64,000 bases of DNA, taken from assembly GCA_032871835.1 (NCBI GenBank), contig CM065297.1, positions 23,056,098-23,120,097 of the forward strand, in the 5' to 3' direction. The position numbers and the translations under genes are program-made. The DNA comes from Dipteronia dyeriana. Its lineage: Eukaryota > Streptophyta > Magnoliopsida > Sapindales > Sapindaceae. Position 1 is the stretch's first letter; every line of letters starts with the position of its first letter. The notes beneath the pieces are model-generated. The model saw nothing but the letters and a program-made list of their open reading frames with translations, was not told the DNA's origin and ran no database searches. This document shows, piece by piece, positions 17,365 to 28,747 of the stretch.

Positions 17365-20062
17365 TGTTAGGTTCTTGAGTCTTGTGTTGGCTTAATTTCA
17401 TATCAAAACAACATTTCATTTGTGTTGATTAGATGTCTAAGTATAAAGGTTTATCAAGCTTCAAGGAAGATTGAACAACAAATCAAGTAAAGTTGAAGTC
17501 TTCAAAGAGGAACGAGTTCCATTGCTTAATAAAGGTATAACAAGACCTTATTCCTCTTACAAGGCTTAGGTGCACACACACACATTGCATCCATATGTCT
17601 CCCTGCATCATTGTGCCAAATTTATATTACACATACACGCACTTAATAAAGTATGCACATGCATTAAATTTAATTTGACAATTTTTGAGATATTGCATGT
17701 TCTAGGACTAAATCTAGAAAATGTCACACTTGTATGTTCTTGTGTTCATTTGTTTGTATTTTTATGGTATTGGAATTGAATTTGTGCTTATTTTATTCCT
17801 CATTGAGTTTCATATTTTTAGGTTACTCATTCATTAAGTTTCAAGTTTCAATTAGGAAGTTACGAAATTTTCCGTGTCTTTAACGTACATGGTTTTCATC
17901 CTTGTGTATCAAGTTGAATTCCATATTATTTGTGAAAATTTTATTGAGATCCTTGTACATGAGGGAGTCTTGGTTCGTAATTCGTAAACGGATTTGAATT
18001 TGGAGTTCGGAGGCTAGAGAACGGTCGAAGACTACAAAGATGCACGGGGGAGTTAAAGTATCCAACAAAGAGGGCCAAGCACCTCTCCCAGTGGAGGTGT
18101 GTGGCACCCACGGGAAGAGATGCTCTATGCCCCGTGGAGGCCACATGCCTCCATGGGATGCAGAGGTGACACCTCTTGATTGGCCCTTCACTTTTGCTCT
18201 TGAGTTCCCTTCTTTAAATATCATTTTCCCCTCTCATTTCATTCCAAGAATAAAAACTTGAAAAAACACTTGTGCAGAATTTTCTCTCAAATTTCTCATC
18301 TTCCAAATACCATAACTTTCTCATTTGAACTCCGATTCAAGTGATTCAATTTGGAGATTTTTTGTCTATCAATTCTCTCTCATCTCCATGAAGGTTTGAG
18401 GTCATTTGATCAAGTTTTTAGGTGGCTCTACATCAAAAAACGTGACTGCACAGTTTTTGTGAGGTATTGAATATTCTCTTGAGTTTTTATCTTCAAAGTC
18501 CTCAATTACCTTGAGTTTTCTTCTTCTACATGTGTATGTTTGATGTGTATACTTTGATTAGAGTTTTAGACTCTTTAGAAACTAGTTTGGATTTGATTAG
18601 AAACATGTATGTTGAGTTAGGTTTACTTGAAACCTATGTTTTCACATGCTTGTGTGATGTATTGTGCTAGCTTTCTATTTAGGACTATTTATGCTTCAAT
18701 TGATTGATTTTGATGATTGACAGTCTCTTCTTGTGCTAGGTCTTTTTAATTGATCATATTTAGAATAGGCACAATTTCTTGTATGTTTTGAGCCTATTAG
18801 GTTTCTATTGAATACTTTGTGAATGTATGCTCTAAATAATTACTAGATGATTTTATTGATAAGATCTATTGATTCTAGCATTTTATGTTTTAGTACTAAA
18901 GACTTGAAAATATGCTTCATGAATATGTATTGTTTTTCAAGCTTTAGCGACATGAATGAAATCTAGGTTCAAATACAAGTATTTGGTGTTTTGCATGTTC
19001 TAGATTGTTATTCACGTTTTAAGAGCTAGGCCACATTGCTTTGGACATATTCAAACCTATGCTTAGTTCTTAATGAAATGTAATTGATCCATGCATTTCA
19101 TATGCTCATGCATCATTTTTATGAGTTCATAAACTAGAATATCTTACATTGTGTGTTCAATGTTTAATTCTAGTTTCCATAGAATATGTTGATCATCGTG
19201 TTCTATGTTGCGTGCTTGTTTGCATTTTGCATTCATGATCACATTTAGAAAGTCTTTGTAAAAAGCATGAAGTCTTGGCTAGAGTCGGGAGGACTTGGAT
19301 AGTCAAGAAAGAAATTCTTGGCTAGAGTTGGGAAAACTCGGATAACCAAGTGAGAAAGTCTTAACTAGAGTTGGGAGGACTCATATAGCTAAGCAGGAAG
19401 TCTTGTCTAAGATTGGGAGGATCCAGATAGGCTAGTAAGGAATCTTTCTAGAGACGGGAGGTCTGGCTAAGAAGTTGCTTCCTAGAGGTGTGTTAGGCAC
19501 ATCTTGGATAAGGAGTAGGTAAGATGGTTCACTAGGCCCGAGGGTAGGATAGAAGTGATAGCTTGGAGAGTGTATCATGGGATTTGGTCACTACTTTGAG
19601 TGTGTATCTTTCATTCGTCATAGTGGATTCATTTTACCGGTGGTTATGGATTCAACGCGTATATGTTTCCTCTTCAGAGGTTTTACCACGTAAAAATGTT
19701 GTGTCAAGTAACTCTATCTCTATCTCTTTATATTTGTATTTGTGTTTGTATAAATCTTGTTTGCACTTTTCTCCTAGATATCTTTGAATGACAAGATTTG
19801 TATAAGTGTGATATTGAATACAAATTAGTTGGTCTTAGTTGTATAATATCTCTATTCTTGTTAATTTATGTTTGTAGACTAAGGGTGGTGTATTGAGCAT
19901 ATTTGTGATAACTGTTTTTTTTTTAATAACAATCTTTTTAAGAGTTTAAATGTATGCTCACCAAGTGTTTGACAAGAGCATCGAAAAAGTTTTCTAAAAA
20001 TAGTGTCAACCTATTCAACCCCACTATAGGTTGTAAAGTTCATAACGTTGTAAGAATTTCTG
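17365..20062 (+). mobile_element. 3' LTR of plus-strand Sirevirus-like element (family B, copy B2)
   Basis: Starts TGTTAGGTTCTTGAG after a polypurine tract. It shares the order of features with B1 but is clearly more diverged from it than B3 is, so it is a sister subfamily. It contains a (CA) stretch near 17575, a GC-rich hairpin cluster (18075-18180), a TATA-like TTTAAATAT near 18213 and a ~43-bp array (19250-19500). Its end is uncertain, placed between 20042 and 20066 by comparison with B1. It abuts a truncated minus-strand Sirevirus LTR. Confidence 0.7.
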
Positions 20063-20220
20063 CTTGTAGAAACAACCGACCTACACACAATCAATGATAA
20101 AGTACCTTCCAAGACCAAGTGTGTTTTAGGTGCTTTTAACAAAAACAATTGCAATAACTATAGCAAATTAAACCAATACAATCAAATAATGTAATCATGC
20201 CATGCTTATGTAATGCAACA
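20063..20220 (-). mobile_element. Truncated 3' LTR of minus-strand Sirevirus
   Basis: Begins (minus strand) with TGTTGCATTACATAAGC right after the last polypurine tract and continues only about 160 bases before the end of LTR B2. The rest of this LTR is missing. Confidence 0.45.
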
Positions 20221-21182
20221 TGCTCCCCCTCAATGATTACAACAACTCTCTCAAAGAATAAACTCCCCCTAAATGGTCAATCTTCCCTAATATGCAACTC
20301 CCCCTAAAATTCACACTACTCCCCATTTTTGTCATGAGAAAGGCAAAGAAGTATCCCCTAAATAGGTAAGCACATGGCAAGGAGAGCTTATGGCACAACA
20401 ACATATGCATAATCATATAAATACATTTATGCAACTCAATTAAGTAAGAGATATTCAAAGAGTTTTATGAAAATTGTATGAAAGAATGCTTTGCATGCTA
20501 GACAATTTGCATTCAGGATAAAAAATTATGGTATTTGGCAAAGCAAACAACAAATGTTTCCAAAAGAATTCAAACCAATTTCACCCTTTATCATGAAATT
20601 AAGCAAGATATAGATTTTAAGATAAATTCAATTTTAAGAGCAACAGTATCAAATTTTATAAGCAAAAAAAGACATAAGCGACTATTGTGCCCTTTTATCT
20701 TTTTCTGGGTGGGATGTCCATATGATAGTAGCCTTGTTCGATAAATATAGAGAGAGAGGCTTTCAGATTGTAAATCCTTTAAATGGATACTAGATCCATA
20801 CTGACTAAAATCTCAACATTGATTTCACAAACAAATTTTGCATTCATTTTTAAGCATTTAAGAGTTTCTTCATGCATATCAGTTTAAGGCATGTCATTTA
20901 GAGAATCAGCATGTCATGGAGATCAATTCTCGGTCATTCAAAATGTACTTCCAAAGTAAATTTTCTTAGTCCCAAAATACATGTTTGCTTATAAATAAGA
21001 CATGGATTGCAAATAAAGCAAAGTTGCACACTTATTTTTAAAAAACATATAAGCGTATGTACAACCAATCATCTCAAGCAGTTAATAAAGAAGCATAAAG
21101 ATTATCAATGAGCATAATGAACTATTATGCCAATTTGCTTTCTTTGCTTGAGCTCCCCATATGGGGTCAATCACCAAAAACA
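20221..21182 (-). other. Sirevirus 3' UTR with multiple polypurine tracts
   Basis: Non-coding on both strands. Minus-strand AGGGGGAG-type tracts occur at 20222-20230, 20262-20270 and 20299-20306, with a weaker one near 20319. Multiple polypurine tracts before the 3' LTR are a known Sirevirus hallmark. The remainder is AT-rich UTR; the plus-strand ORF at 20535-20744 has no recognisable product. Confidence 0.7.
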
Positions 21183-21762
21183 TCAAGACATATGACAAAT
21201 CCTAATAGACTTACTAAGTGATTTGAACCTAGTTGAGCCTATGGGATTAGTGAACAAATCAACTAGTTGATCATTTGTGCCCACATGTTCAAGTGCAATG
21301 CATTTACTTTCAACTAGCTCTCTAATAAAATGATGTCTAATGTCTATATATTTACTTCTAGAGTGTTGAATAGACTTTTTTGAGATATTAATTGCATTCA
21401 AGTTATCACAATAAATAGTTAGATTACCTTGATCAAAACCATAATCCACAAGCATTTGCTTCATCCAAAGGAGATATGTTCAAGCACTCTCAACTGCTAT
21501 GTACTCGGCCTCTGCTGTTGACAAGGAAATGGAGTTTTGCTTCTTACAAAAACAAGACACCAAGTTGTTTCCTAGGAAAAAGCAACCGCCCGATTTACTT
21601 TTCCTGTCATCATAATTTTTTTCCCAATCTGCATCACTAAAGCCAACTAAGCTAGCATTAGCATCAAAAGATTACCATATCTCATAGTTGGATGTCCCAT
21701 TCACATATCGAATGATTCTTTTCACAGAAGAGAGATGAGACTCCTTGGGATTTGCTTGGTAC
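21183..21762 (-). pseudogene. Sirevirus RNase H
   Basis: The last open frame (21183-21464) has 'LTIYCDNLNAINISKKS' and 'SKYIDIRHHFIRELVE', the conserved C-terminal half of copia RNase H. The 'STAEAEYIA'-type segment is recognisable around 21490-21520 but out of frame. Stop at 21183. Bases 21766-21781 carry a (CA)n run that interrupts the coding and helped break the frame. Confidence 0.8.
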
Positions 21763-22406
21763 CTAACACACACACACACCCACACTAAAGGCTATATCGG
21801 TCTTATTTACAGTCAAGTAAAGCAAGCTACCAATCATGCCATGATATAGGCTTTGGTCCACACTTTTCCCACCAGCATCCTTGCATAATTTCAAAGTGGT
21901 ACTCATAGGTGTGTCACAATGTTTGACATTCTCAAGGCCAAACTTATTCACTAGGTTCTTAGCATACTTAGTTTGGGATATGAAAATCCAAACATGTAAT
22001 TGCTTGATTTGCAAACCTAGAAAGTAATTAAGATCACCAACAAGACTCATCTCAAATTCATGAGACATAACATCAACAAATTGTTGGACTTTGGATTTGT
22101 TGGTGGAGCTAAACATAATGTCATCAACTAAGATTTAAGCTATGAAAATATCATATTTGTTGTCTTTGATGAACAAAGTGTTGTCAACACTACATCTAGT
22201 GTAGCCATTGTCAACAAGACATGGAGTGAGGCGCTCATATTAAGCCCTTGGTGCTTGTTTCAACCCATATAAATCCTTCTTGGGCAACAGACATGGTTGG
22301 GGTGGTGTGGATCCATAAACTCCTTGGGTTGCTCAACAAACATTTCTTCTTATAAGAAGTCAATGAGGAAGGCACTCTTAACATCCATTTGATGTAATTT
22401 GAACTT
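21763..22406 (-). pseudogene. Sirevirus reverse transcriptase, C-terminal part
   Basis: From 22406 leftward: 'FKLHQMDVKSAFL' directly next to the copia insertion, then degenerate frames, then the catalytic VDD (codons 22120-22128) and an open stretch (21763-22116) with 'EFEMSLVGDLNYFLGLQIKQ' and 'YAKNLVNKFGLENVKHCDTPM', classic copia RT. In-frame stops near 22130 interrupt the segment before the catalytic site. The N-terminal part is on the other side of the insertion (34668-34922). Confidence 0.85.
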
Positions 22407-22411
22407 GTGCA

Positions 22412-23843
22412 TGTTGAGGTTTATACCCTAAACATGTAACTTGTAAATGGATTTATGAAGTAAATAAAAAGAAAGGTTCAATTCATTCTGTTATGTTATT
22501 TATTTTATAAACTGGTGTACATATTAACATCCTGGATTGCCATATGTAATCTCGAACTGTGTATATGAGTGTCATATACAGATGGATACAGTAAGAGTCG
22601 TGTAATCTAAAGAGTCCATAGATAGCAAATAAATATGGGTACTTTATTTGTGGTTAATCTATAGCTGCGGTCTATTTCGTAATGTACAGTGATTCTATCC
22701 TGAATCATTCATATGAGATATGAGAATGGAGACACCTTGTATGATGTGATCATATAGTACTAGGTCATGATCTATATGAATCTCATATCAAGATTCGTTT
22801 ACCAATGAGATTCATATATATCAACTAATGATGGCTATATATGGGTGATCTTAATCCTGAGTGTCTTATCGACTCCTTCAGGTTAGATCATGGTCTTTGA
22901 TATGCCATGGGTGAGGTCAGATGTATTTCCTGATCAATTTACTCCGTATGTTGGGATTACGGTTTGGCTTGTGGCTGGGAAGGTTTGTACACGATAGTGG
23001 AATCCACTCCTTCTTGTGAGAAATAGATGGTAGTTCCCTTAAGGGTTGATTCAGGGCTTGGACAATATGAGCGATTTTCTAATTCCGTGAGGAAATAAGA
23101 TTTATTGTCCATTAGAGAATCAATGTTACTTAAAGGATATATGTAATTAGATGGGTATAACGGATATTATAACCCGGCTCTAATTATGAATCACTGTGGA
23201 GGATCACACCATATATAATAGCTATATCGATAGATACTGAGTTGTATCGGTCTGTGTAAAAACGTCTGCAGTTGAGAGAGTGTAGTTTCGGATTTTTAAT
23301 GGAATAACACCGGAGTTAATGATCAAAGAATATTAATTAAATAGTTTAATTAATGATTCTGAGGATTATTGGAGCTCAAAATAATGTGGGTCCATTAGGT
23401 CTCCTTACTAGCCCGATCGATTTAGGTAACAAGGGTCACGGTTAATTAATTGGATTATCCAATTAATTGTGTTACGTAAGTGACACGTAATTTATTCAGG
23501 AATTAATTGAATAATGAGATTATTTAATTAATGGATAATTGTGATTAAATAACTTGGATAATGAGATTATTTAATTATGTTATTAATCACTAAATGGAGA
23601 GTGTACGTTGATATTTATTTTTGAATAAAATAAGATAATGTGAATATTTTATTAAATTAAATTAAATATTTTATTTTTGAATTTAAATAGTTTGAATTCA
23701 AAATTAAAATCAAATAAAAGATATGGACTATTTTTTATTTGAAAGTTTTTAAAAATCAAATATAGATTTGATCAAATGTTTAAATATTATATATATGATA
23801 TTTTTTTTTTAAAAAGGTGTGCGTGAGAACACGAACATCACTG

Positions 23844-23909
<66 letters not shown>

Positions 23910-24517
23910 ACAAAAGTGGGTTTTGTTTCTAGGAAAAAACGCATTTAGAGAAAAAAAAAAAAACAAAACCTTACCTGATTGCATAGTGGATGCGTGAACC
24001 AATCAGTGCAAGTGTGTGCACTATGAAACGATCAGTTCAAGGTTGTTTTTTTTTTTGCGTTAGTTATTGTGTGCAAGTGTGTGCATAAAATAACATCAAA
24101 AAAAGAGAGATTTTTTTTTTTGGTGCAAGTGTTGTTTACCAATATCAAGAAGAAATAGTTTCTTCATTCGTTTTTCTCAACATCCTCTATCCTAAGTTTT
24201 TGAGAACCGTGACGCTCCCACACGTAGTTACTAGTCCCGGGATATAGCTAGGAAGATCATTGGTACAGATAAAGAGCAAATCGAAAAGTGAAGGAGCCTC
24301 TAAACGTTGGTATGGTTCTATTTTATTCTTCCCTTTTATTATTGATTACAATTTCCTGTATTTACATATATATTTTATTAGTAAAATAAATTTATATGTA
24401 TTTGTTCCAAAAATAAATACGATCACAAGTTCACTGGTCCCAGATACAGATTATGATGTGTATAAAAAAAAAAAAAAACCCATTTCCGCTGTGTGACCGG
24501 TGAACGAGGTTCCAACA
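22412..24517 (+). mobile_element. 5' LTR of copia element
   Basis: 2106 bp, TGTTGAGGTTTATACCC to GGTTCCAACA. It contains a 62-bp (TA)n run at 23847-23908 that is only ~16 bp in the 3' LTR. ORFs inside are not genes. Confidence 0.95.
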
Positions 24518-24533
24518 ATTGGTATCAGAGCCT
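24518..24533 (+). other. Primer binding site (initiator Met tRNA type)
   Basis: ATTGGTATCAGAGCCT begins directly after the LTR. TGGTATCAGAGC is the usual plant copia primer site. Confidence 0.95.
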
Positions 24534-26091
24534 GGTTTTATTTTCAGAACAGGAAATTGTTTTCGATGCTCCTATATGTATGATTGTATAGGCACGATTT
24601 AAATTGACCGTATGATGTTTTTATACGTATTTTTTTTTAATTTACAAAAACATGATTGATCGTTAATTATATGGTACTGTGAGTTTAGGGTTTATGGTAC
24701 TGTGGTATTGTGGTACTGTGAATTTAGGGTTAATTATATGGTACTGTGGTACTGTAATTGTATTGTAAAAAAATGTAACATATATTGAAGACCTGGAAAA
24801 ATCGCGAAGAAGGATTCATGAGATGAATCGGAGTGACCTGAAGAGACTGGAAGACTCGAAAATTACAAGAAGACCAAGGAATGTCATGGGCGTATTTTTA
24901 TAATTTTATATTCTATTTTTTTTAGGTTAAATAATCCACAGTACTCGGTCAATTCATGTATGCTTTGTATTATGTGATGATAAAAGCATTGTCATGTATA
25001 CGTATGCCATTTAGATTAGATGTGCCTACACAAATATATTTGATATATCATACATGCATCATAGCCTGATATTTTATGTATTTTTTTAATGTGATTAAAA
25101 TGGGTAAGTACATAAATTGGCTATGAAAATGAGATTAGTTTTTAATTGTTAAAAAAACTTGGTAATTCTCATTAATATTAATCTAGTTATTAAAGAGTTT
25201 AATAAGTTAGATTAATAGGGTCATTTATAGTAATTAGGATTAAGTTAATTAATTGCCTAATTATAAATGAACCGAATATTTTGTTAGAGTTTTAATAGTT
25301 AAAACTTGGTAAACACTTTCATAATAATCAGAGCTTAGTAAATAGTTTACAAAGACTTAGATTATTCACTAATAGATTAGATTTTTAATTGTTAAAAATC
25401 ATTAATAATTTATTAGTTAATTAGAACTTATTTCTAACAATGAATTAGTTAATGCACTAGATAACTTGATTAAAGTTAGCTGTTTGATCCTGTAGAGTCT
25501 AGGTGCTTTAACGGATAATAGAAAACCCTAGTTTTAAAATAGTGAGTGGGAGAGGGATATATGACATATATATCACGCGGTCTCCATCATTAGTTCAACA
25601 CCGTGAGATCCGAATGGGGCCTCGTGACTGCTTTGCTTTCGTCCTCCCTAAAAAGGGTTTCCATAAAGGTCAATACCAAGGTTGACTTCCTAACGGATAG
25701 GATTTCTTAGGGTATTTCGGGATTGACCGACCCTAAGGCGACAATTCTCGAGTTAAGCTTGTGAGATCTGAAATGGTAGGTTACACTCACGAAGGTTTTG
25801 ATTAAGTTTGTTAATTAAAAACCTGACTGAGTAAACGATGGCTGAATGATATGGAATAAGAGTCATTCTAGAATATCATTTGATTGAGAATGTCTCGGTC
25901 CAACATGCAAAGATTTGACTGACCCTAAGGCGGCACTTCTTTATGGTATGTTGGATTGTTGTGGTATAGTAACTAATTTTAGGGTAGTTCTAGTTCGTTA
26001 AACATGTTCATGCATCATGTTTAAATTTATACCAAAGCACTCACACTTGTTTTAAATAAATGACTGAATGAATGTTTTATTTATTTCAACA
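24534..26091 (+). other. Long 5' leader of copia element
   Basis: About 1.5 kb without coding. It holds short repeats of GGTACTGTG (24671-24750), AT-rich direct repeats around 25140-25440, and two copies of a GACCCTAAGGCG-containing segment (near 25728 and 25921). Confidence 0.6.
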
Positions 26092-26766
26092 ATGTCTTCT
26101 GCATTACTTCAAATTCTCGCAAATGACAAATTAACTGGTGATAACTACACAAAGCGGAAAATAAACATTAATGCAATTTTTGTCACCAAAGACCTCAAGT
26201 TTGTTCTTACGGAGGAATGTCCTCCAGCGCCTATTGCCAATGCCACACGAACTGTTCATGAGGCATACCAGCGATGGGTCTCATCTGATGAGAAGGCCCG
26301 AACATATCTGTTGGCTTCAATGACAGACGTGCTTGTCACAAAGCACGAAGCAATGACTTCAGCATTCGAAATCATGGAGTCATTGCAAGCTATGTTCGGG
26401 CAGCCTTCAGAGCAAAAGCGACACGAAGTTGTTCATTCCGCTATGCTCGCTCGCATGAAGGAAGGTACGTCAGTTCAGGAACATATCCTGAGCATGATGT
26501 CATACTTCAACACGGCAGAAGTCAATGGCGGGGCCATTGACGGACCCATTCAAGTAAGCATCATACTAAAGACTCTTTCGAAGAGTTTTGATCAGTTTAA
26601 AAGCAACTACGGGATGAACAAGTTAAAGTTCAGTCTTACACAGTTGCTCAATGAGCTCGTTACCTTTGAGTCATTGATTAAGGACAACAAAGGCAAGACC
26701 GGTGAGGCAAATGTTGCCGAACCATCTTTCTCTAATAATAAGAAGAGGAAGAGGTCAGATGGGTAG
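26092..26766 (+). pseudogene. Copia gag (capsid)
   Basis: The start is taken at ATG 26092 (MSSALLQIL), because this matches the usual N-terminus of the family; an upstream in-frame ATG at 26068 adds eight residues. The frame shows 'LTGDNYTKRKININAI', 'FVLTEECPP', 'MESLQAMFGQPSEQKRHEVV', 'MKEGTSVQEHILSMM' and 'LLNELVTFESL', the gag core of a common plant copia family. A TAG at 26764-26766 cuts it before the zinc knuckle, which continues in the same frame at 26836-26877. Gag would form the particle shell. Confidence 0.9.
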
Positions 26767-27480
26767 GAAAAGAATAAGTCCAAACCCAAGAAAGCCAATA
26801 GCAAGGGAGCTTCCACTGACCAAGGCAAGGAAAAATGTTTCCATTGTGATAAGGTCGGACACTGGAAGAGGAACTGTCCTCAATATCTAGAGGAGGCTGC
26901 CAAGAAGAAGAAAACTAAAGGTAAATATGATTTACTTGTTCTTGAATCTAGTTTAGTGGAAGATGATTCTTCACACTGGATAGTTGATTCGAGGGCCACT
27001 AATCATGTTTGTTCTTCTTTGTAATGGACTGATTCTTGGACACCGCTAGAGGAGGGAGTCTTCTCAATACGTGTGGGGTCAGGGGATGTCGTGTCGGCAA
27101 GAGCAGTGGGCGTAATTAGATTACGTTTTTGTAATAATTATATATTGTTGGACAATGTATTTTATATTCCTGGATTTACAAGGAATTTGATTTTCGTTTC
27201 TAAGTTATTAGAACAAAAATATTCGGTTTCTTTTAATAATAAGTCTGTTATTATTGGAAAGAATGGTCTGAATATTTGTTCAGGAATTAATGAAAGAAAA
27301 TTATATGTGTTAAGACCGTTAATACATACTACACTGCTCAACACCGAAATGTTTAAGGTTGAAAAACCAAAAACTAAACGACATAAGATTTCTCCAAATA
27401 ATGACACGTATCTCTGGCATCTAAGGCTTGGTCATATCAACCTTCACCGGATAGACAGATTAGTACAAGCGGACCTTTAA
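26767..27480 (+). pseudogene. Copia nucleocapsid, protease and gag-pre-integrase
   Basis: In frame with gag after its stop: Lys-rich stretch, CCHC knuckle (CFHCDKVGHWKRNC, 26836-26877), protease site 'WIVDSRATNHVC' where the catalytic DSG is DSR (Gly to Arg, codon 26992-26994), a TAA at about 27022, then an open frame 27073-27480 with 'NVFYIPGFTRNLIFVSKL' and the pre-integrase motif 'YLWHLRLGHINLHRI'. It ends with an in-frame TAA. Confidence 0.85.
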
Positions 27481-28106
27481 GTGAGTTAAAGGTTGGCACC
27501 TTACCTGTCTATGAATCTTGTCTGGAAGGTAAGATGACTATGAGACCTTTTACTGGAAAATATCTTAGAGCTAAAGAATCGCTAGAGCTTATACATACAG
27601 ACGTATGCGGACCGATAAATGTTAAAGCTAGGGGTGGTTATGAGTATCATGTCACCTTTATAGATGACTACTCGAGATACAGATACGTCTACCTGATGCA
27701 ACGAAAGTCGAAAACATTTGAAAAGTTCAAAGAATTCCGAGCTGAAGTTGAGAATCAATTAGGTAGGACTATCTAGTCACTACGATCGGATTATGGAGGT
27801 TAGTACCTTGACCAAGAGTTTGAAGACTTCATGGTCGAGCATGGGATAGTTTCCCAACTCACAACTCCCGGTACACCTCAACAAAATGGTATAGCGGAGA
27901 GGAGAAATAGAACCCTAATGGAAATGGTGAGATCTATGATTAGTTTCTCATCATTACCAAATTCCTTCTAGGGATATGCGTTACAAACAGCGGCATACAT
28001 TTTGAATGCAGTGCCATCCAAATATGTTCCTAAAACTCCCCTAGAGTTGTGGAATGGTCGTAATGCTAGTTTATGATATTTCCGTATATGAGGGTGTCCA
28101 GCACAC
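27481..28106 (+). pseudogene. Copia integrase core
   Basis: Same frame as upstream after a stop: 'ESLELIHTDVCGPI' (first catalytic Asp), 'FIDDYSRYRYVYLM', 'LRSDYGG' (second Asp) and 'GTPQQNGIAERRNRTLMEMVRSM' (Glu). The DDE triad is therefore present, but stops occur at 27775 (TAG), about 27799 (TAG), 27970 (TAG), about 28075 (TGA) and about 28089 (TGA). Several of them sit at positions normally Trp. Confidence 0.85.
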
Positions 28107-28747
28107 GTGCTGAAGAATAGAACTCGAAAGCTAGACACCAAGTCTATTGTCTGCCTGTTTGTAGGATACTCTAAGGAGACCAGAAGTGGATACTTCTATA
28201 GTCCCGAAGATAACAAAGTATTTGTATCGACAAATGCAACGTTTCTTAAGGATAATTACATTAGTGACCATAAACCTCGTTCCAAGATTGTATTAAATGA
28301 GTTGGAGCCTGGTGAGACTAGTGTTTCATCAACAAGAGTTATTGATGCACAAACATCTAAGAGTCAGATGGTTTCTGATCTAGATACACTACCACCTAGA
28401 CGTAGTGAAAGGGTGAGACAACCTGAACGCTATTTAGCTATAGGTGAGGGACAATGTGTTGTCTCTGCTGATAGTGTGGATGATCCATTGACATTTAAGA
28501 ATGCAATGGAAGATCCTGATAAAGAGGAATGGCTTAAAGCCATGAATCTCGAGATGGAGTCCATGTACTCTAACTCAGTCTGGGATCTTTTAGACTTACC
28601 GGATGGGGTAAAACTCATAGGGTATAAGTGGATCTACAAGAAAAAGCGAGGAGTAGACGGGAAGGTAGAGACCTTCAAGGCAAGGCTAGTGGTCAAGGTA
28701 TATACCCAGAAAGAAGGGGCCGATTATGAAGAGACCTTCTCACTAGT
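28107..28747 (+). pseudogene. Copia integrase C-terminus and start of reverse transcriptase
   Basis: Open frame with 'GYSKETRSGYFYSPEDNKVFVSTNATFL', 'PPRRSERVRQPERYL', 'DPDKEEWLKAMNLEMESMYSNSVWDLLDLP' and 'LIGYKWIYKKKRGVDGKVETFKARLV'. It ends at 'EETFSLV', where solo LTR A2 begins (28748). The RT resumes at 31222 with 'MFKSIRILLSIA'. Confidence 0.9.

Noticed and set aside
23847..23908. AT-rich origin of replication
   Set aside because: Simple dinucleotide run that differs between the two LTRs of one element, so it is a microsatellite.
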